From: Acephala macrosclerotiorum
Taxonomy: Eukaryota; Ascomycota; Leotiomycetes; Helotiales; Mollisiaceae
Assembly: GCA_014904845.1 (NCBI GenBank)
Contig: MU119224.1
Coordinates: forward strand, 186,001-250,000
Direction of reading: 5' to 3'
DNA: 64,000 bases
Numbering within the stretch: the first letter of the stretch is position 1; the number at the start of each line of letters is the position of its first letter. This document shows positions 24,289 to 35,250 of this stretch, piece by piece. Under the pieces are notes generated by a model. The model was not told the origin of the DNA, ran no database searches, and saw only the letters and a list, made by a program, of their open reading frames with translations. The translations under genes and the position numbers were made by a program.

Positions 24289-25176
24289 ATGCCAGCGTCA
24301 ACTCCATTATGGGAAATTCTTAAGAAAGAACCCCTGCCATCATGGATGATCCCCCAGAATCCAGCGCCCATATTCACGCCTTCGCCACCAACACCCGCAA
24401 TGGGCGTCCCTCAGAACCGACGCGCAACCTACAGATACGTTTGGTCCCAGCACACGGCCAAGCCCTCGCCTACAGTCCATCACAAGGAGGAAGAAAAGAA
24501 GGAGAATGAAAAGTCAACAAAGAAACCTACCACCAAACCTCGACGTATGCGCCAAACCCCCACCCTATTCCACATACACCTCACTAAACTGAAAGAAAAA
24601 AAAGCCAAGCAAAAGAGCCTCTTAATCACCAAATTCCCGCCAGAGGTACATCTTCTAATCTTCGACCACCTTGGTCCCGCCTCCCAGCGCCTTTTCGCTT
24701 CTACCTGCAAACCCCTCTATGACCTCTACAGACAACACTACCACTCAAACATAATCCACATTTCCGCCCGTGCTACTGCTCTCAAACCCAATGTTTGTCA
24801 AACATACCATGATGTGTAAGTCTTCCCTTCTCTGACTCTGACTCTCCTCTTGTTGTCTCCAGATACCTTGCTCCACACAGATGCAAACCTCCACTCGAAA
24901 CACGTAAACCTTTAAAGAAACAAGCTAACCCTAAGATTTCTCCCCAACAGGATCGTCATAAGTTTCGAGCGTGACATCGAAGCCACGGGCTACACTCCAG
25001 AGTTCATGACTATTGTATCGAAATGGCTTGGGTTGGAGGGTCGAGTAGGGAGGCTTGCTTATTTCAAATGGCTTAGGGAGTGGAGGAAGGACCGACAGGA
25101 AGAGGCTGCTAAGGAGGGAAGGAAATATGAGGTGAGATGTTTCCCGACGTTGGGCAAGAGTTTCTTTGAGTATTGA
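24289..25176 (+). CDS. F-box-like protein, paralogue B of a head-to-head pair
   Basis: Two exons, 24289-24815 and 24951-25176, 250 residues; the intron (GTAAGT...CCCAACAG, with GCTAACCC near its end) is 135 nt. The N-terminal motif PLWEILKKEPLPSWM matches SLWDMIKKTPKPSKPSWM of paralogue A. The F-box-like segment is FPPEVHLLIFDHLGPASQRL followed by CKPLYDLYRQHY. The C-terminus is IVSKWLGLEGRVGRLAYFKW and FPTLGKSFFEY. A basic Lys-rich region (residues about 65-105) distinguishes it from its partner. The divergent arrangement suggests an inverted local duplication. Function beyond F-box-like is not deducible. Confidence 0.7.
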
Positions 25177-25460
25177 GGTACGGCTTGGGGTCTTGGATGG
25201 GTGGTCATTATAGTAGTATTTGTACCGCACTGGCATCCATGCATAGATGACTTTATAGTAGAGGAAATGTTTGCACTCACTCGTTTTTGAAGCCCAAAGA
25301 TGATATTTTAGAGTGCGGCTATCGTGTAAAGAGCGAGTGATAGTAATAGCTCTCGGTACGAAGAGCCTTCAAGAGCATCTCGCTGTAATCCATTTGATAT
25401 CCATTAAATACACCCGACAGGTTAACCACGCAGGTCAGCCAGCTCCGCTACTAGCTGGAA
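25177..25460. other. Intergenic DNA between convergent genes
   Basis: Short gap holding the 3' ends of the plus-strand F-box-like gene and the minus-strand FAD oxidase gene. Nothing else seen. Confidence 0.5.
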
Positions 25461-27128
25461 TCAAATAACCGCACTTGACCCTTGATTTTGAATTCTTGGC
25501 ATTAGATTTGGACCCTTGCAGAAGACATTTTGTGGATCGTATCTCCTCTTGAGCTCAACCAGTCTGTTGTAATTCGGTCCAAATGCTGTCGAACCATCGA
25601 CGTCGGAACCTGTGCGACATTAGCTTCCCGAAAATATATAGGATGAGGACTTACTGTTAGTATCGTGGTTGAAATACTCTCCAACACTCGACGCGGTTTC
25701 AGGATCGATAGCTCCCTCCTGCCTCAACTTTATTCTGTCCTCCAAGAACTGTATTCGCGCAGCTTGCACCTGTTCTCGAACAAAATCTCTCACTGGTTGG
25801 TCAGATTCCGGAGCATCCCAGCACATGATGTAAAGAAGATTGCAATAGGCCCCACGATTTGCGAATGCGGTAGAAGTCTGTGCAACTTCACAAACCTTGT
25901 CGAAAGGTATGAACTCGAGAAGGACAAAAGAGTGTGATGCGTCTGGACACCTCTTGACAAATTGCTTCAGAGAATTGAAAGACTCCCAAGCCAACTCTCG
26001 TGATCTTTCCTGGGAAGGTATGAACGCACAGCCACTCATGGTTCTCCGGTGTCCATGCGCGCATGCGTCGTTGATGAGGCCGTTCACTTCGCTGTACGGC
26101 ATGAGATGGCAATGGCTGTAGATCACATGCTCTTTCAACTTCAACAGTGGGCCGAAGACGGACATTGCTTCTTCGTCTGTGCCGTTATAAAAGCAAATGC
26201 AAAGAATAGAAGGGGTATCTGGCTTCGGAGGCATGTGTCCAGAGCCAACGAAGAGCCAACTCTTGGGATCCTTTTTCTCCAGTAAGTTGTTCGCAAAATC
26301 TATAATCGGCGCGAAGCCCGACATGTCGAAGACGATTTTTGCTGCCCAGACGTTGTCTAGCTGATCATGTGCTTGGTACGTAAACTTGGTTGCAACTCCA
26401 AACGATGTACCAGCACCTCTCGCCGCCCAAAAGAGGTCCGGATTCTCGGTATGAGATACAGTGGTGATGCTGCCATCAGCGAGCACGAACTCAACTGACA
26501 GCAGATTGTCGATAGTCAAGCCATGGGCTGGCGTGAGATAGCTGTAACCGCCGCCGAGAGTCAGTCCGCCAATTCCAGTGTGATTGACAGTACCCCCAAC
26601 CACCGCAAGCTTAAACTTGCCAGCCTCGACATCAACATCTTTCCACAAAGCTCCACCCTCTGCCGTCACCGTCTTATCCCAAGCATTAACTTCCACCTTC
26701 CTCATTCCCGAAAGATTGATGCATAGCCCACCCTGCGTCGAGCTCGAGCCACTCGTCGAGTGACCACCTCCACAGACTGCTAGTTCAAGTCCATGCTTAA
26801 TACTGAAGAGAACGGCCTGGGAGACATCTGAGGGCGTCTTAGGGAAGGCTACGATACTCTATGATCGAATGGTGAGCTAGATTTCGATTCGAAACGAACG
26901 GGAGGGGAGGCAAAAGGGAATGAAGAGAAATGGGGAAGCACCCACGGCAAGTTTCTGAGCAGCAGTAGACCAGCGTTCAATACCCTTGTCATAGAAAGAG
27001 TCTTCTGGTCTAGCTACCCGTGCGCCCTCGGACAAACTTCCCTTTAACTCTTCGACGTCGGCGTCAGTGAAGGGTGCCAGTGACTTGATGATGGCGGCGT
27101 TGATTGCTGGGGATACGTTGTTATCCAT
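25461..27128 (-). CDS. FAD-linked (berberine-bridge-type) oxidase
   Basis: Three exons: 27128-26946, 26858-25655 and 25609-25461, 511 residues. The first intron uses GTGGGT, the second GTAAGT. The FAD-binding PCMH domain spans residues about 55-235, with the flavin-anchoring CGGGHSTSGSS loop, then GGTVNHTGIGGLTLGGGYSY. At the position where bicovalent berberine-bridge enzymes have a Cys, this protein reads VNHTGIGG, so only the His linkage is expected. The C-terminal BBE segment includes FGPNYNRLVELKRRYDPQNV with the typical NYNRL...YDP...F pattern. No signal peptide is evident (MDNNVSPAINAAI), so the enzyme is probably intracellular. Such oxidases act on sugars, alkaloids or secondary metabolites; no biosynthetic partner genes lie nearby, so the substrate is unknown. 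Confidence 0.85.
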
Positions 27129-28017
27129 GTTGAGGTGGTTAAGGTGGAGATGCGGTTGAGGGGCAGAAGATGAGGGCTGAAGTTGAGATGTGTTAAGAGG
27201 TTGAGCTGTGCCGATGTGATCTCGAGTCTTGATATACCCGAAGGGTGAGGTGAAGTGAAGCCTTTGACTCGAAGGCAGATTTTAAGATGTGCTGTTGAAT
27301 ATCAAGAAACCTAGAGTGAAGTGAATCACGAAACGTCGAGATCAAGAAGTCGCGGCTAGCCCAGCCTTTAACGAAGAAGCAAGTCGCGACGTGGGACGAA
27401 ATCGCTGGCGACCGCGGCTTCAGTCACACTCGTACTTTAATACTGAATTGCCTATCTGAAACAAATTTCATTCGATGCAATAGAACCACTTGGCAGAATA
27501 AGCTGACTTTATTTTTATATGTCGGCCGCTTCAAGGCTGACGAGCTGCCCAGTGAGCCGAAAGGGGGCTTTTGTCCTAATTATGTGATTCACCCGTTCTT
27601 CGGGTCTGGGAACCCAATGAATATAGCACCATCGTCTATTTGTTAATGAATACCTAGATGAGGCTTGATCTGCTGGCCAATTAAAAGTTTTGGCGTTTCC
27701 TTCTTCTACGCTTGGAGAGTAGTAAGGACTTTTCTCTGATCCGATGATTACAGGAAATGATCTCCAGAGATGTTTGCATCAATAGAGAACTCACTGAGTA
27801 GATAGATGGAGTGGAAAAGGTCCTTGGTTTAGCATATATCCCAATATCTTCCGGAAAGAGAACCCATCTATCTAAGACCTCCGATCTAATCTGATCTTCC
27901 CGCCAAACTCCATTTATTCCCTTTGTTCACCACCAAAGAAATATCTCTCGAAGGGTATACAACAACAACAACAACAACAACAACAGCTTCTAGTCAACCA
28001 TATCTGGATTCAGATCT
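27129..28017. other. Intergenic DNA between tandem minus-strand genes
   Basis: It contains the promoter of the FAD oxidase and the 3' region of the aminotransferase gene. A run of CAA/AAC trinucleotides lies at about 27960-27985. No gene is supported. Confidence 0.5.
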
Positions 28018-29585
28018 TCATCTGAACTCATCCATAAACCCCTTGTGAAACTTCGCGATACTACCAACCCATTCGGTGCCTGGAGCGAGGAAAGTAGTTC
28101 GGAAATGGAGAGTGTTTTCTTTTTGACCGAAGCCAGAGCCGGGGACGACGCAGACTCCTGTGGCGTCAAGGAGGCGGGAGGCGTAGAATTCGTCTGCGGT
28201 GCGGCCTTCTTTCTTGGCGGCTTCGACGGCCTTTGGTGGGAGGGTGATGGTTGGGAAGAGGTACATGGATCCCTGGAGAATCGAATTAGCAAAAGATCAG
28301 ACGAAAGGAAATTGGGATGAAACGTACCTGAGGATCATCACACTTCACTCCCTCCATCTCCTTGAAAGCCTCCCAAAGAGCAGTAGCTCTCTTCTGCAGG
28401 CCATTGTAGATACTATCCCACTCCTGCTTGTAAAGCTCGTAGCTGGGGTCTCCTTGCTTTGGCGGGTTGACCATCATCTCCACCAAGCATTGTCCAACAA
28501 CTGGCGCACACAAGCTGATAGAAACAAACTTGTAAATCTGTTCCTGAACTTCGGGATCAAAACCACAAAGCTCGAAATATCCTCCTCTGTGTCCACATTC
28601 TCCAACCATTCCCTTAGAAATACTGTGGAGTGAGGCAAGCTCAACATACTTGTACTTCTCCGGATCCTCCTTCTGCATATCCCTCAAAACGCCCTTGAAG
28701 CTGCTGAATTTGCCCTTGAAGACATTGGTTTGGTAGACCTCATCTGCCATAACAACAAGCTTTTCTTGAGCAGCAAAATTAATGACGGCCTTCACATCCT
28801 CCACTGGCAGACTGGCGCCAGTTGGATTTCCGGGGTTGATAACGACAATACATCGAACATCGATTCCATCTGCCTTTGCTTGCTTGTACGCTCCTCTGAT
28901 AGCTTCAAGATCTGTTCCCCAGCCCTTCGACTCATCGAGGTAGTATGGTACGCATTTTGCGTTAAGGACGGAGAGGGAGGCGGTATATAGTGGGTATTGT
29001 GGGATCGGGACGAGAATACCAGTGTTTGGGGAGGCGCAGATGATGTGTAGGAGGGTGTTGACTCCAGATGAAGCTCCGGCAGAGAGGTAGATATCCTTGG
29101 GATCTGCGGGGTAGCCGTCTCGTTCTAGAATCCAGCGTCAGCAAAATGACCTGACAATGACGGCGTGTAGACATACTCTCAATGAACTTAGCAACGCTCT
29201 CCTTGATTCCTGGAACTCCAGCACTAGCACTGTAAGCTCCTACAGAGCCAACAGTCTTCAATAGCCATCTCGCCCTCTCAATAACATCGGCCTTGTATCC
29301 CAACTGGTTCAAGAGGACATCCTCCTTCTCCAAAAGTGGAGGATATTCCACCAAGCTCAACACCTGTCTGAAGAATGTAATCGGCTTCTGGTCCAACTGC
29401 TGTGGGTTTCCAATATTGGCAGAAATAACCTTATCGAATGGCAGATCCTTCGAACCCTTCGCAAGCTTCGCTCTGTACTCCTCAGACCTCACCGCCAGCT
29501 CTCCTCTAACTGCATACTTCGCCTCCTTGACATGTGGATTGATATTATTGATATTCAGACTGCGGAGCTGCGTAGTCGACGACAT
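28018..29585 (-). CDS. ALT1: Alanine aminotransferase
   Basis: Three exons: 29585-29177, 29124-28328 and 28272-28018, 486 residues, class I PLP-dependent aminotransferase. It catalyses L-alanine + 2-oxoglutarate to pyruvate + L-glutamate. The family landmarks are in order: ISANIGNPQQLDQKPITFFR near the N-terminus, SAGASSGVNTLLHIICASPN, the INPGNPTGASL loop, VMADEVYQTNVF, and the PLP-lysine motif HSISKGMVGECGHRGGYFEL. The C-terminal domain ends FGQKENTLHFRTTFLAP...FHKGFMDEFR. The length is close to that of yeast ALT proteins. No clear mitochondrial presequence is visible in the MSSTTQLRSLNINNINPHV start, so a cytosolic form is likely. Introns are canonical and the frame is uninterrupted. Confidence 0.92.
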
Positions 29586-30710
29586 CTTGCGAATGGACGT
29601 ATGTTGTGCTTGGGCGGTAGTGGGGAATCTCGAGAAAAATGGCGTGCTATCTGGATATAAAACTCACGGTTAGGGAGCTTCTCTTTTCTCTATTCACTAG
29701 TCATGGTCATGCATGCTCCAAAATTTTCTCCCTCATGCAAGAATAAGAAAGACTGGTCTGATCAAACACCGCATGTCTGCATCAGACCAGACCCAGCATG
29801 GTCCAATACACGCAACGGACGAGATGCAGTCGGATGGAGAAAAATGTCCCGCATCTGGCCGATGCCGGAAATCTGCCCTTGTCCAAAAAAAAAAAAAAAA
29901 AGCTTCGAATGAGATATTTTTCAAGAACACCACATACCTGAGAAATTCGATACCAATCCACGGGAAAAGCAAAGGCTTTGAGACGAGATTAAAGGTGTCT
30001 TACGGCGAGGCAATAAATTTTGCAATTGTCTGGTGCCGGAGGTCGATAATGACGCATTGAGTGCCATGGTTGATCTCAATTGGGCCACACGCCGGCAGCT
30101 GCAACGATTGGCGATTGCTAGCTCTCCCGCTGAGATGACTTTCTTCTTTGTGTTATCGCTGAGACATTGTTGGCTTCGTGGGAATTGATGATGAGTAGTT
30201 TGTGCTGGTCAATTGAAAGGCCTGAAGGGCCAGATTGGCGTCCGAGAGCTTTATCTGATATGAATCAGAGTGGGGTGGAGGAGCTTGGCCGGTGGCTGGA
30301 GAAATGTTGAGCGAGAGCGGTCACGGAGGGAGATGCAGCGCTGAAACTTTCTGTAATTTCATGTATGCTAGACACGTAAGCCCTAAAAGAAAGGATCGAT
30401 AAACCTTAAATATATCCGGGTCGTGGGGTTGATGAAGTCTCACCTGCGAGCCTCTCTTCCAGCATCATCCTGAGCTATTATATCCTCGAAATCTCAATAG
30501 TGAGGCATATGTTTGAACAAGTCGTTATTTTGTCCTTCTATCTTTATCTCTCAATTTACATTACGTTTAGTCAACGTGTGCTTCTGCTGCTTCTCATTCT
30601 CATCGGATTGATATATTTTCAGTATCCAAACAGTACAAAGCATTTCATTTCACGATTTGCTTCAAACTAGTGAAGCCTTGGAACTATTGAAGATCACGTA
30701 GATGGTGTAT
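29586..30710. other. Intergenic region with a poly(A) tract
   Basis: About 1.1 kb upstream of the aminotransferase. It contains an uninterrupted A-run of about 17 at 29885-29901. No gene is supported. The accessory array of small cysteine-rich genes begins immediately after. Confidence 0.45.
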
Positions 30711-30926
30711 TCAAGCCTTGAATGTTGTTTCTCTGAAGTTCTGCTCGAGGATGTTGAAGAGCCCTCGAGACAACAGCTGTCCTTCAACACATCGGTCAAG
30801 AAATCGCTTCACACAACTACCCAGCGAACAATGAGAGATTCCCTTATTCCTTAGAATGGCACCTCCTGCCCAATGATCTTCAACAGTCCATGTCCAATCA
30901 CGTGACTCTGCTACAAGATCACACAT
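30711..30926 (-). CDS. Small Met-Cys protein or displaced C-terminal segment, unrecognised
   Basis: A 71-residue minus-strand frame starting MCDLVAESRDWTWTVEDHW, with three further Cys (HCSLGSC...DRC) in its middle. Its start overlaps the last 16 bases of the preceding small gene (30911-31126) in another frame. The frame stays open just upstream of its ATG (EDQELRGV). It may therefore be the rest of a longer protein separated by a frameshift rather than an independent gene. Function unknown. Confidence 0.35.
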   Translation of the reverse strand: MCDLVAESRDWTWTVEDHWAGGAILRNKGISHCSLGSCVKRFLDRCVEGQLLSRGLFNILEQNFRETTFKA

Positions 30927-31126
30927 AACTCCTCTAAGCTCTTGATCTTCCTACCCTTCAAGCTTTCCTCTGTCCCGAAGTTCTTTCCCCTGCAGTTCTT
31001 ACAGAAGCGATTTCCAAAATACGCCAGCTTTGTCTCTCTATCGATTCCACATTTGTCTTTGCATTCCTCTCGATTCAGAGTCCAGTGACCACACATCCCA
31101 TTTCGTTCTTGTATTCGGGTACACAT
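30911..31126 (-). CDS. Small Met-Cys family protein, member A (CGH type)
   Basis: 71 residues from ATG at 31126; Cys2, Cys12, His14, Cys22, Cys26, Cys42 and Cys45, including CGHWT and a final CKNC pair. No signal peptide or membrane segment. The ladder is nearly the same as in member B (31492-31632) and the 50.4-kb member, which argues for a real protein although it is short. The pattern suggests two tetrahedral zinc sites in an intracellular protein (inference). A 46-codon upstream extension in the same frame exists but lacks similarity to the other members. Confidence 0.5.
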   Translation of the reverse strand: MCTRIQERNGMCGHWTLNREECKDKCGIDRETKLAYFGNRFCKNCRGKNFGTEESLKGRKIKSLEELCVIL

Positions 31127-31491
31127 CTCTCTTGTGGTGAAAGCGTTGGTGCTGCCCTCTGCTAGAGGTTGAGGTCTGGAGGCTTTGGATGTTTTGGCAT
31201 GCGTAGAAAAGGGAGATGTTTTTTGAGTGGACTGAAATTTCGAAGTCAGATGCCGTCCAGTCATCTCAACTCATCTCAACTAATCCTTCGAACATTCTCA
31301 CATTACTCAACTAATGAATGAGTAACACCTCCTTCCGCCCACTCATCATCCAACACCTCCTCCGACCTAACTACGTTACCTCTCCAAATTTTCAACACCC
31401 CTGATCTCGTAGTATGGCGCACTCCTCTTTCCCTTTGCTCCTGCCATTCGGTCCTTTAGTTTTCGTCTTGGCTCGTTTCTTCCTCACTCCC

Positions 31492-31632
31492 TCACTTGCA
31501 ACTATAACTGCAATACTGCCCCTCAAAGTTCCTCGTTCTCTCCTGATCAACCCCATATTTCTCCTCACAGGCCTTGCGAGTTTTTGTCCAGTGCCCGCAT
31601 AGTTCGTGGAATTCTTCTACGATGAAGCACAT
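31492..31632 (-). CDS. Small Met-Cys family protein, member B (CGH type, truncated)
   Basis: 46 residues from ATG at 31632. It aligns with member A through Cys2, Cys12-Gly-His14-Trp-Thr, Cys22, Lys25, Gly27, Asp29 and Glu31, then Cys41 and Cys45. Position 26, Cys in member A, is Tyr here, and the final Cys pair is spaced by three residues instead of two. The protein ends right after the last Cys pair. These changes suggest a decaying paralogue. Confidence 0.45.
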   Translation of the reverse strand: MCFIVEEFHELCGHWTKTRKACEEKYGVDQERTRNFEGQYCSYSCK

Positions 31633-31821
31633 CGTTCCGATGGCCGAGTGCTTGGCCTGAGCCTTTATAAACGTTGAAGGTTCAGGGAGCAATTTTGTTG
31701 AGATCTACCATATGGGAAAGAAGATCGAATTGAGATGACCCCTACCTTTGAAGTGAAATATTGGTACTTCTTCGATTCATCTTACCACCCCTCTGAATGT
31801 CCTCTAATCCTCGAATCACCC

Positions 31822-32019
31822 CTACAACCGTCTAGCATCGTATCCTCGCTCCCTCCCTTCCTTCATACTATATTTATCGCACTTCCTCTCATCCTGTTCG
31901 ATACTGCGTTTCTTCTTTCCAAAGACATATTTTTCAGGTTTCCCGCAATTCCTTTTATAAGGTGTGGGGTGGGCGTCAACTAGGTGGCAATTGTATTGCT
32001 TGGCTGTTTGGATGCACAT
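31822..32019 (-). CDS. Small Met-Cys family protein, member C (divergent)
   Basis: 65 residues from ATG at 32019: Cys2, Cys11-His12, His17, Cys25, Cys47 with Tyr50 where other members have the last Cys (CDKY for CxxC). Lys/Arg-rich second half. It belongs to the array by its Met-Cys start, length and spacing of the first Cys pair. Loss of the final Cys suggests relaxed constraint. Confidence 0.4.
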   Translation of the reverse strand: MCIQTAKQYNCHLVDAHPTPYKRNCGKPEKYVFGKKKRSIEQDERKCDKYSMKEGRERGYDARRL

Positions 32020-32398
32020 TTTGAAATGCTCGAGTCGATATCTTTAATAGATGTTGAGTTTGTGAAGACCTCAGTATTCCTTTGAGGTCTTGGTTTGGGT
32101 ATCCAGCAATATGGAAAGCTGGTTACGCAGCAGGCCGGACCTAGTGTTTTATGCTTCCCCGAGCTAGTATGACTGCTGTACCATGGTAGAGCCATTCACA
32201 AACTCCTTCTCTTTTATGCTATTCCGTGAATGTTTCGCACCTACTCCCCGGTACCACCAACCCCTACATTACCAAAGCTACCCATATCCATCCCAGACCA
32301 AACCCCACGTCTTCACCCTAAACCGCCCAATGATCCATCAAGAACCTCAATTCACCTTGTAAAAGACAACATCATCCACCCGAACACAGACAACTAAG

Positions 32399-32612
32399 AT
32401 GTGCAACAAAATAATAATCCGGTACACCAACTGCCCCTGCAAAAATAAAATACGACCGTCTCGTGCCCTGCAACAAAAGATGCGGATGGCTCAATGCCAT
32501 GACACTTGTTCAAGGTATTCAAGGTAGATGCGAGAATTGCGAACTGAAGGCAAGGGAGAAGAGAGGGAGAGAGATTAAGTCGAGGTTGGTTTCAATGAGG
32601 AAGTTAAAATGA
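32399..32612 (+). pseudogene. Small Met-Cys family member D, frameshifted
   Basis: The plus strand starts MCNKIIIRYTNCPCKNKI, then needs a frame change near 32460 to continue VPCNKRCGWLNAMTLVQGIQ and GRCENCELKAREKRG, ending at 32612. With that shift the Cys ladder (Cys2, Cys12/14, PCNKRC, GRCENC) matches the family. In the unshifted frame it stops after 42 codons. No intron explains the break. Confidence 0.45.
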
Positions 32613-32999
32613 TGGGGGAATGGTGAGAGATTTGGTTGTGGGGAGAGGAGATGGAGAAGAAGTGGGGAATTGAATAGTTGAGATTAAATAGAGGAATGTT
32701 TCGTACAGGATAGGATAAAGGTTTTCGGGTTGGGTGAGAGTTTATTTGGCTGCGAGTATAGCTTGTCTTCCTCCACAGCATTCCGTAATTTGGAGTGTAG
32801 TAATTGAAAACAAAAGAAGGAGTTGGAATTCGTGCAGTCTGCATTAATACGATTGTAATTATCCCGCCAGCAGTACTGTACCTTGAACATGTAGGATTGG
32901 TGTTTGATTTCGTTGCCTAGCGCAGCGCAGGGTGGAGGGGGAGGGACGACGCCCACCCGTAGAAAACCCTATGATCCCGTGATTTACCCCTATGCGTCT

Positions 33000-33698
33000 A
33001 ATAGCCCGGTTAACCTCCTTAGCTCGCTTCGCTCAGGTTAACCGACTATTATTAGCAATTGAAATTGTTACGGGAACTCTGTCCCTACACACTGGTGCCT
33101 CAGGCACCAGTCCAGTCACGTGTCACGGACTATATAGTCCGTGGTAGCACCCCTTAGTTGAATCAAGCTCTCCACCACCACTGCAGCATCACCATATATG
33201 CGTGACAGAAAACTTATTTTGATTTTCGAGTTTAAAAATAAAAATAAAAATATTAATAACTAATTAATTTTTTTGGTTTGTTTTATTTATAATCGACGAA
33301 AGTAATTATTACGTATTAAAAAATTATTAATATTATTAAAAATTATTTATTATTAATAATAAATTATAAATATAAATATAAAACAATTTTAATTATATTC
33401 GTTAAATTATAATAATTAATTTTAAAAAACGCGTAAAAATTAAAAATATTTAATTTTAATTTTAGCGTAAAAAATACTAGTTTTAATCCGGTTTAATATT
33501 TATATTTATAAAATATAATTATAAATTTTTTTATAAATAAATTTTATTTTTTATTTTAAAAAATATATATATAAACTTTAATAAGATTGCGTTTAAATTT
33601 TGATTAGCGCTAGATTTTGATTGCAATACTTAGTTCCGCGTAACACTTGCTTCCGCCGACTATAAGCAAAGCGAGCAAAGGAGGTTAACCGGCTATTA
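33000..33698. mobile_element. AT-rich element with about 35-bp terminal inverted repeats and internal palindromes
   Basis: The left end TAATAGCCCGGTTAACCTCC (33000 onward) recurs inverted at the right end (GGAGGTTAACCGGCTATTA, to 33698), continuing through a TTAGCTCGCTTCGCT-like segment. Just inside the left end are a hairpin CGGTTAACCT/AGGTTAACCG, a palindrome ACTGGTGCCT-C-AGGCACCAGT (33090-33110) and a perfect 20-bp palindrome CACGGACTATATAGTCCGTG (33124-33143). The core (33220-33590) is very AT-rich, with few C or G outside CpG, as after RIP. No transposase frame survives. It fits a decayed DNA transposon or MITE just upstream of the F-box gene. Confidence 0.6.
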
Positions 33699-33828
33699 AT
33701 TAGAATAGGCAGGAGGTAACATCCTGGGTGGTGAGTCTCTATCTCCCCACGGACTAGTCCTCTAGCTCAACATCATCCTCTCCCATCATCACTTGACAAC
33801 GAAAACAAACAAACCACTTTTCGGAACG

Positions 33829-35115
33829 ATGACAGATCCTCGCTGCTGCCTCGAGAGTCTTCCACCAGAACTACTCCTTCCCATCTTAACTCACCTAACA
33901 GATCTTGAGTCGCTCGACAGCTTTCTCAGAGCATCGCCGGCCGCACATCGCATCTTCGATACCCAAAGTGCTAAAGTTTTCAAGACAGTCTTATCGTCCG
34001 GCAGCACCCACACATATACCTGCGCTCTCATCCGCATTATCGCTCTTATACGAGCCAACGCGTTGCCATCTACGGTCCACGATCTGGTCAGCTTCAAAGA
34101 CCTCGTCAGACACGAAACATCGCCGCATCGTTGGAACCCGTCACGATGGGTCCATCCGTCGACAAGCTGGCCATTAAACCTGCCAACGACCATTATACGT
34201 GGGCTTCTCGCTATAAACCGAAAAGTTCAACGCCTTACCTTCGGCTGCCTCGAGTATTACTTAGATCGGTTCAGGCCTTTAAGGCCCTTCCACTCAGCTG
34301 AATTTTCATTCGACAGCATTCACTATGCTGAGGTTGCTGCCGATATCATAGGACCATGGCAAGGCAAGCCAGCCGATACCGTTTATTATTATCCCGTCCA
34401 CGACGTTGGCCCTCCTTCTTGGCTTGAGCAGCAACGTGTTCTTCGAGCCTTCTGGCGCATACAGCTGTCTCGTGATCTTAACGTCGCAGTCGATGCCTCA
34501 CGCATTATTTGGCCGGAAGAAGAAGGATGGGAAGGGGTGAACCGAATGAGCCCGGCAGAATTATGTGACGTGCCAACACATTTTTTCGGCAAAGATCGTG
34601 GTGTTGTGTTGGAAATCGAAGAAATTATGGACACTGAGACGATCCTCGAGCACGAGTTGGTAGAATCAGCAATACAATACACGCAGGAGGTCAAAGAAGT
34701 GATCACTGAGTCAACTTACTGGCGATTCAAGAAGGATTGGGCAACCGGTTCTATGCTGACAAATCAAGAGGACTGGGAAACTCTGGATCTCACTTTCAGG
34801 TCCGACATGTGGTTGTTCTTCTGCGATCTAACTGGTAGTATTTGGCAGCACAGGACCGATCCTCGGTCGCCACTACAGCATGTTGAATTCGAACCCTGGC
34901 GCCGTTTTGGATTTGCGATCTGGAGTACCGCGCGGATGGCGGGATACGGGCTTCTACTCCCTAGAGGGATGTATCCAGTTGGTATGGGGGTGCCATATTA
35001 CGAGGCTTGGAGAAATCTTCTGACACAGGATGAGAGGGATGCAGTGGACAAAGAGAACAAGAAAAGAGATGTGGAAGCTCTGGGTTCCAAAGCACAGCGT
35101 TCTCCTTCCAGTTGA
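33829..35115 (+). CDS. F-box domain protein of unknown target
   Basis: Single-exon gene, 428 residues from ATG at 33829 (MTDPRCCLESLPPELLLPIL); a longer frame begins at a TTG and is not used. Residues about 9-45 form a typical fungal F-box: LESLPPELLLPILTHLTDLE then LDSFLRASPAAHRIFD. The remainder is helical and acidic, without LRR, WD or kelch repeats, as in the large 'F-box domain-containing protein' families of filamentous ascomycetes. Expected role: substrate adaptor of an SCF ubiquitin ligase (inference from the F-box only). It lies about 130 bp outside the TIR element, in a transposon-rich accessory region. Confidence 0.7.
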   Translation: MTDPRCCLESLPPELLLPILTHLTDLESLDSFLRASPAAHRIFDTQSAKVFKTVLSSGSTHTYTCALIRIIALIRANALPSTVHDLVSFKDLVRHETSPHRWNPSRWVHPSTSWPLNLPTTIIRGLLAINRKVQRLTFGCLEYYLDRFRPLRPFHSAEFSFDSIHYAEVAADIIGPWQGKPADTVYYYPVHDVGPPSWLEQQRVLRAFWRIQLSRDLNVAVDASRIIWPEEEGWEGVNRMSPAELCDVPTHFFGKDRGVVLEIEEIMDTETILEHELVESAIQYTQEVKEVITESTYWRFKKDWATGSMLTNQEDWETLDLTFRSDMWLFFCDLTGSIWQHRTDPRSPLQHVEFEPWRRFGFAIWSTARMAGYGLLLPRGMYPVGMGVPYYEAWRNLLTQDERDAVDKENKKRDVEALGSKAQRSPSS

Positions 35116-35250
35116 ATAGATAGTTAATAGCTCCCAGAGAACGATAGCGGAGTGTCGTCACCTCCTCCCCCACATTTCTAAGTCCCGTAGCTCGCACATT
35201 CTATATAGCATTCCCCAACCTGGAACCACATTCTACACGCCTAAGACAAA

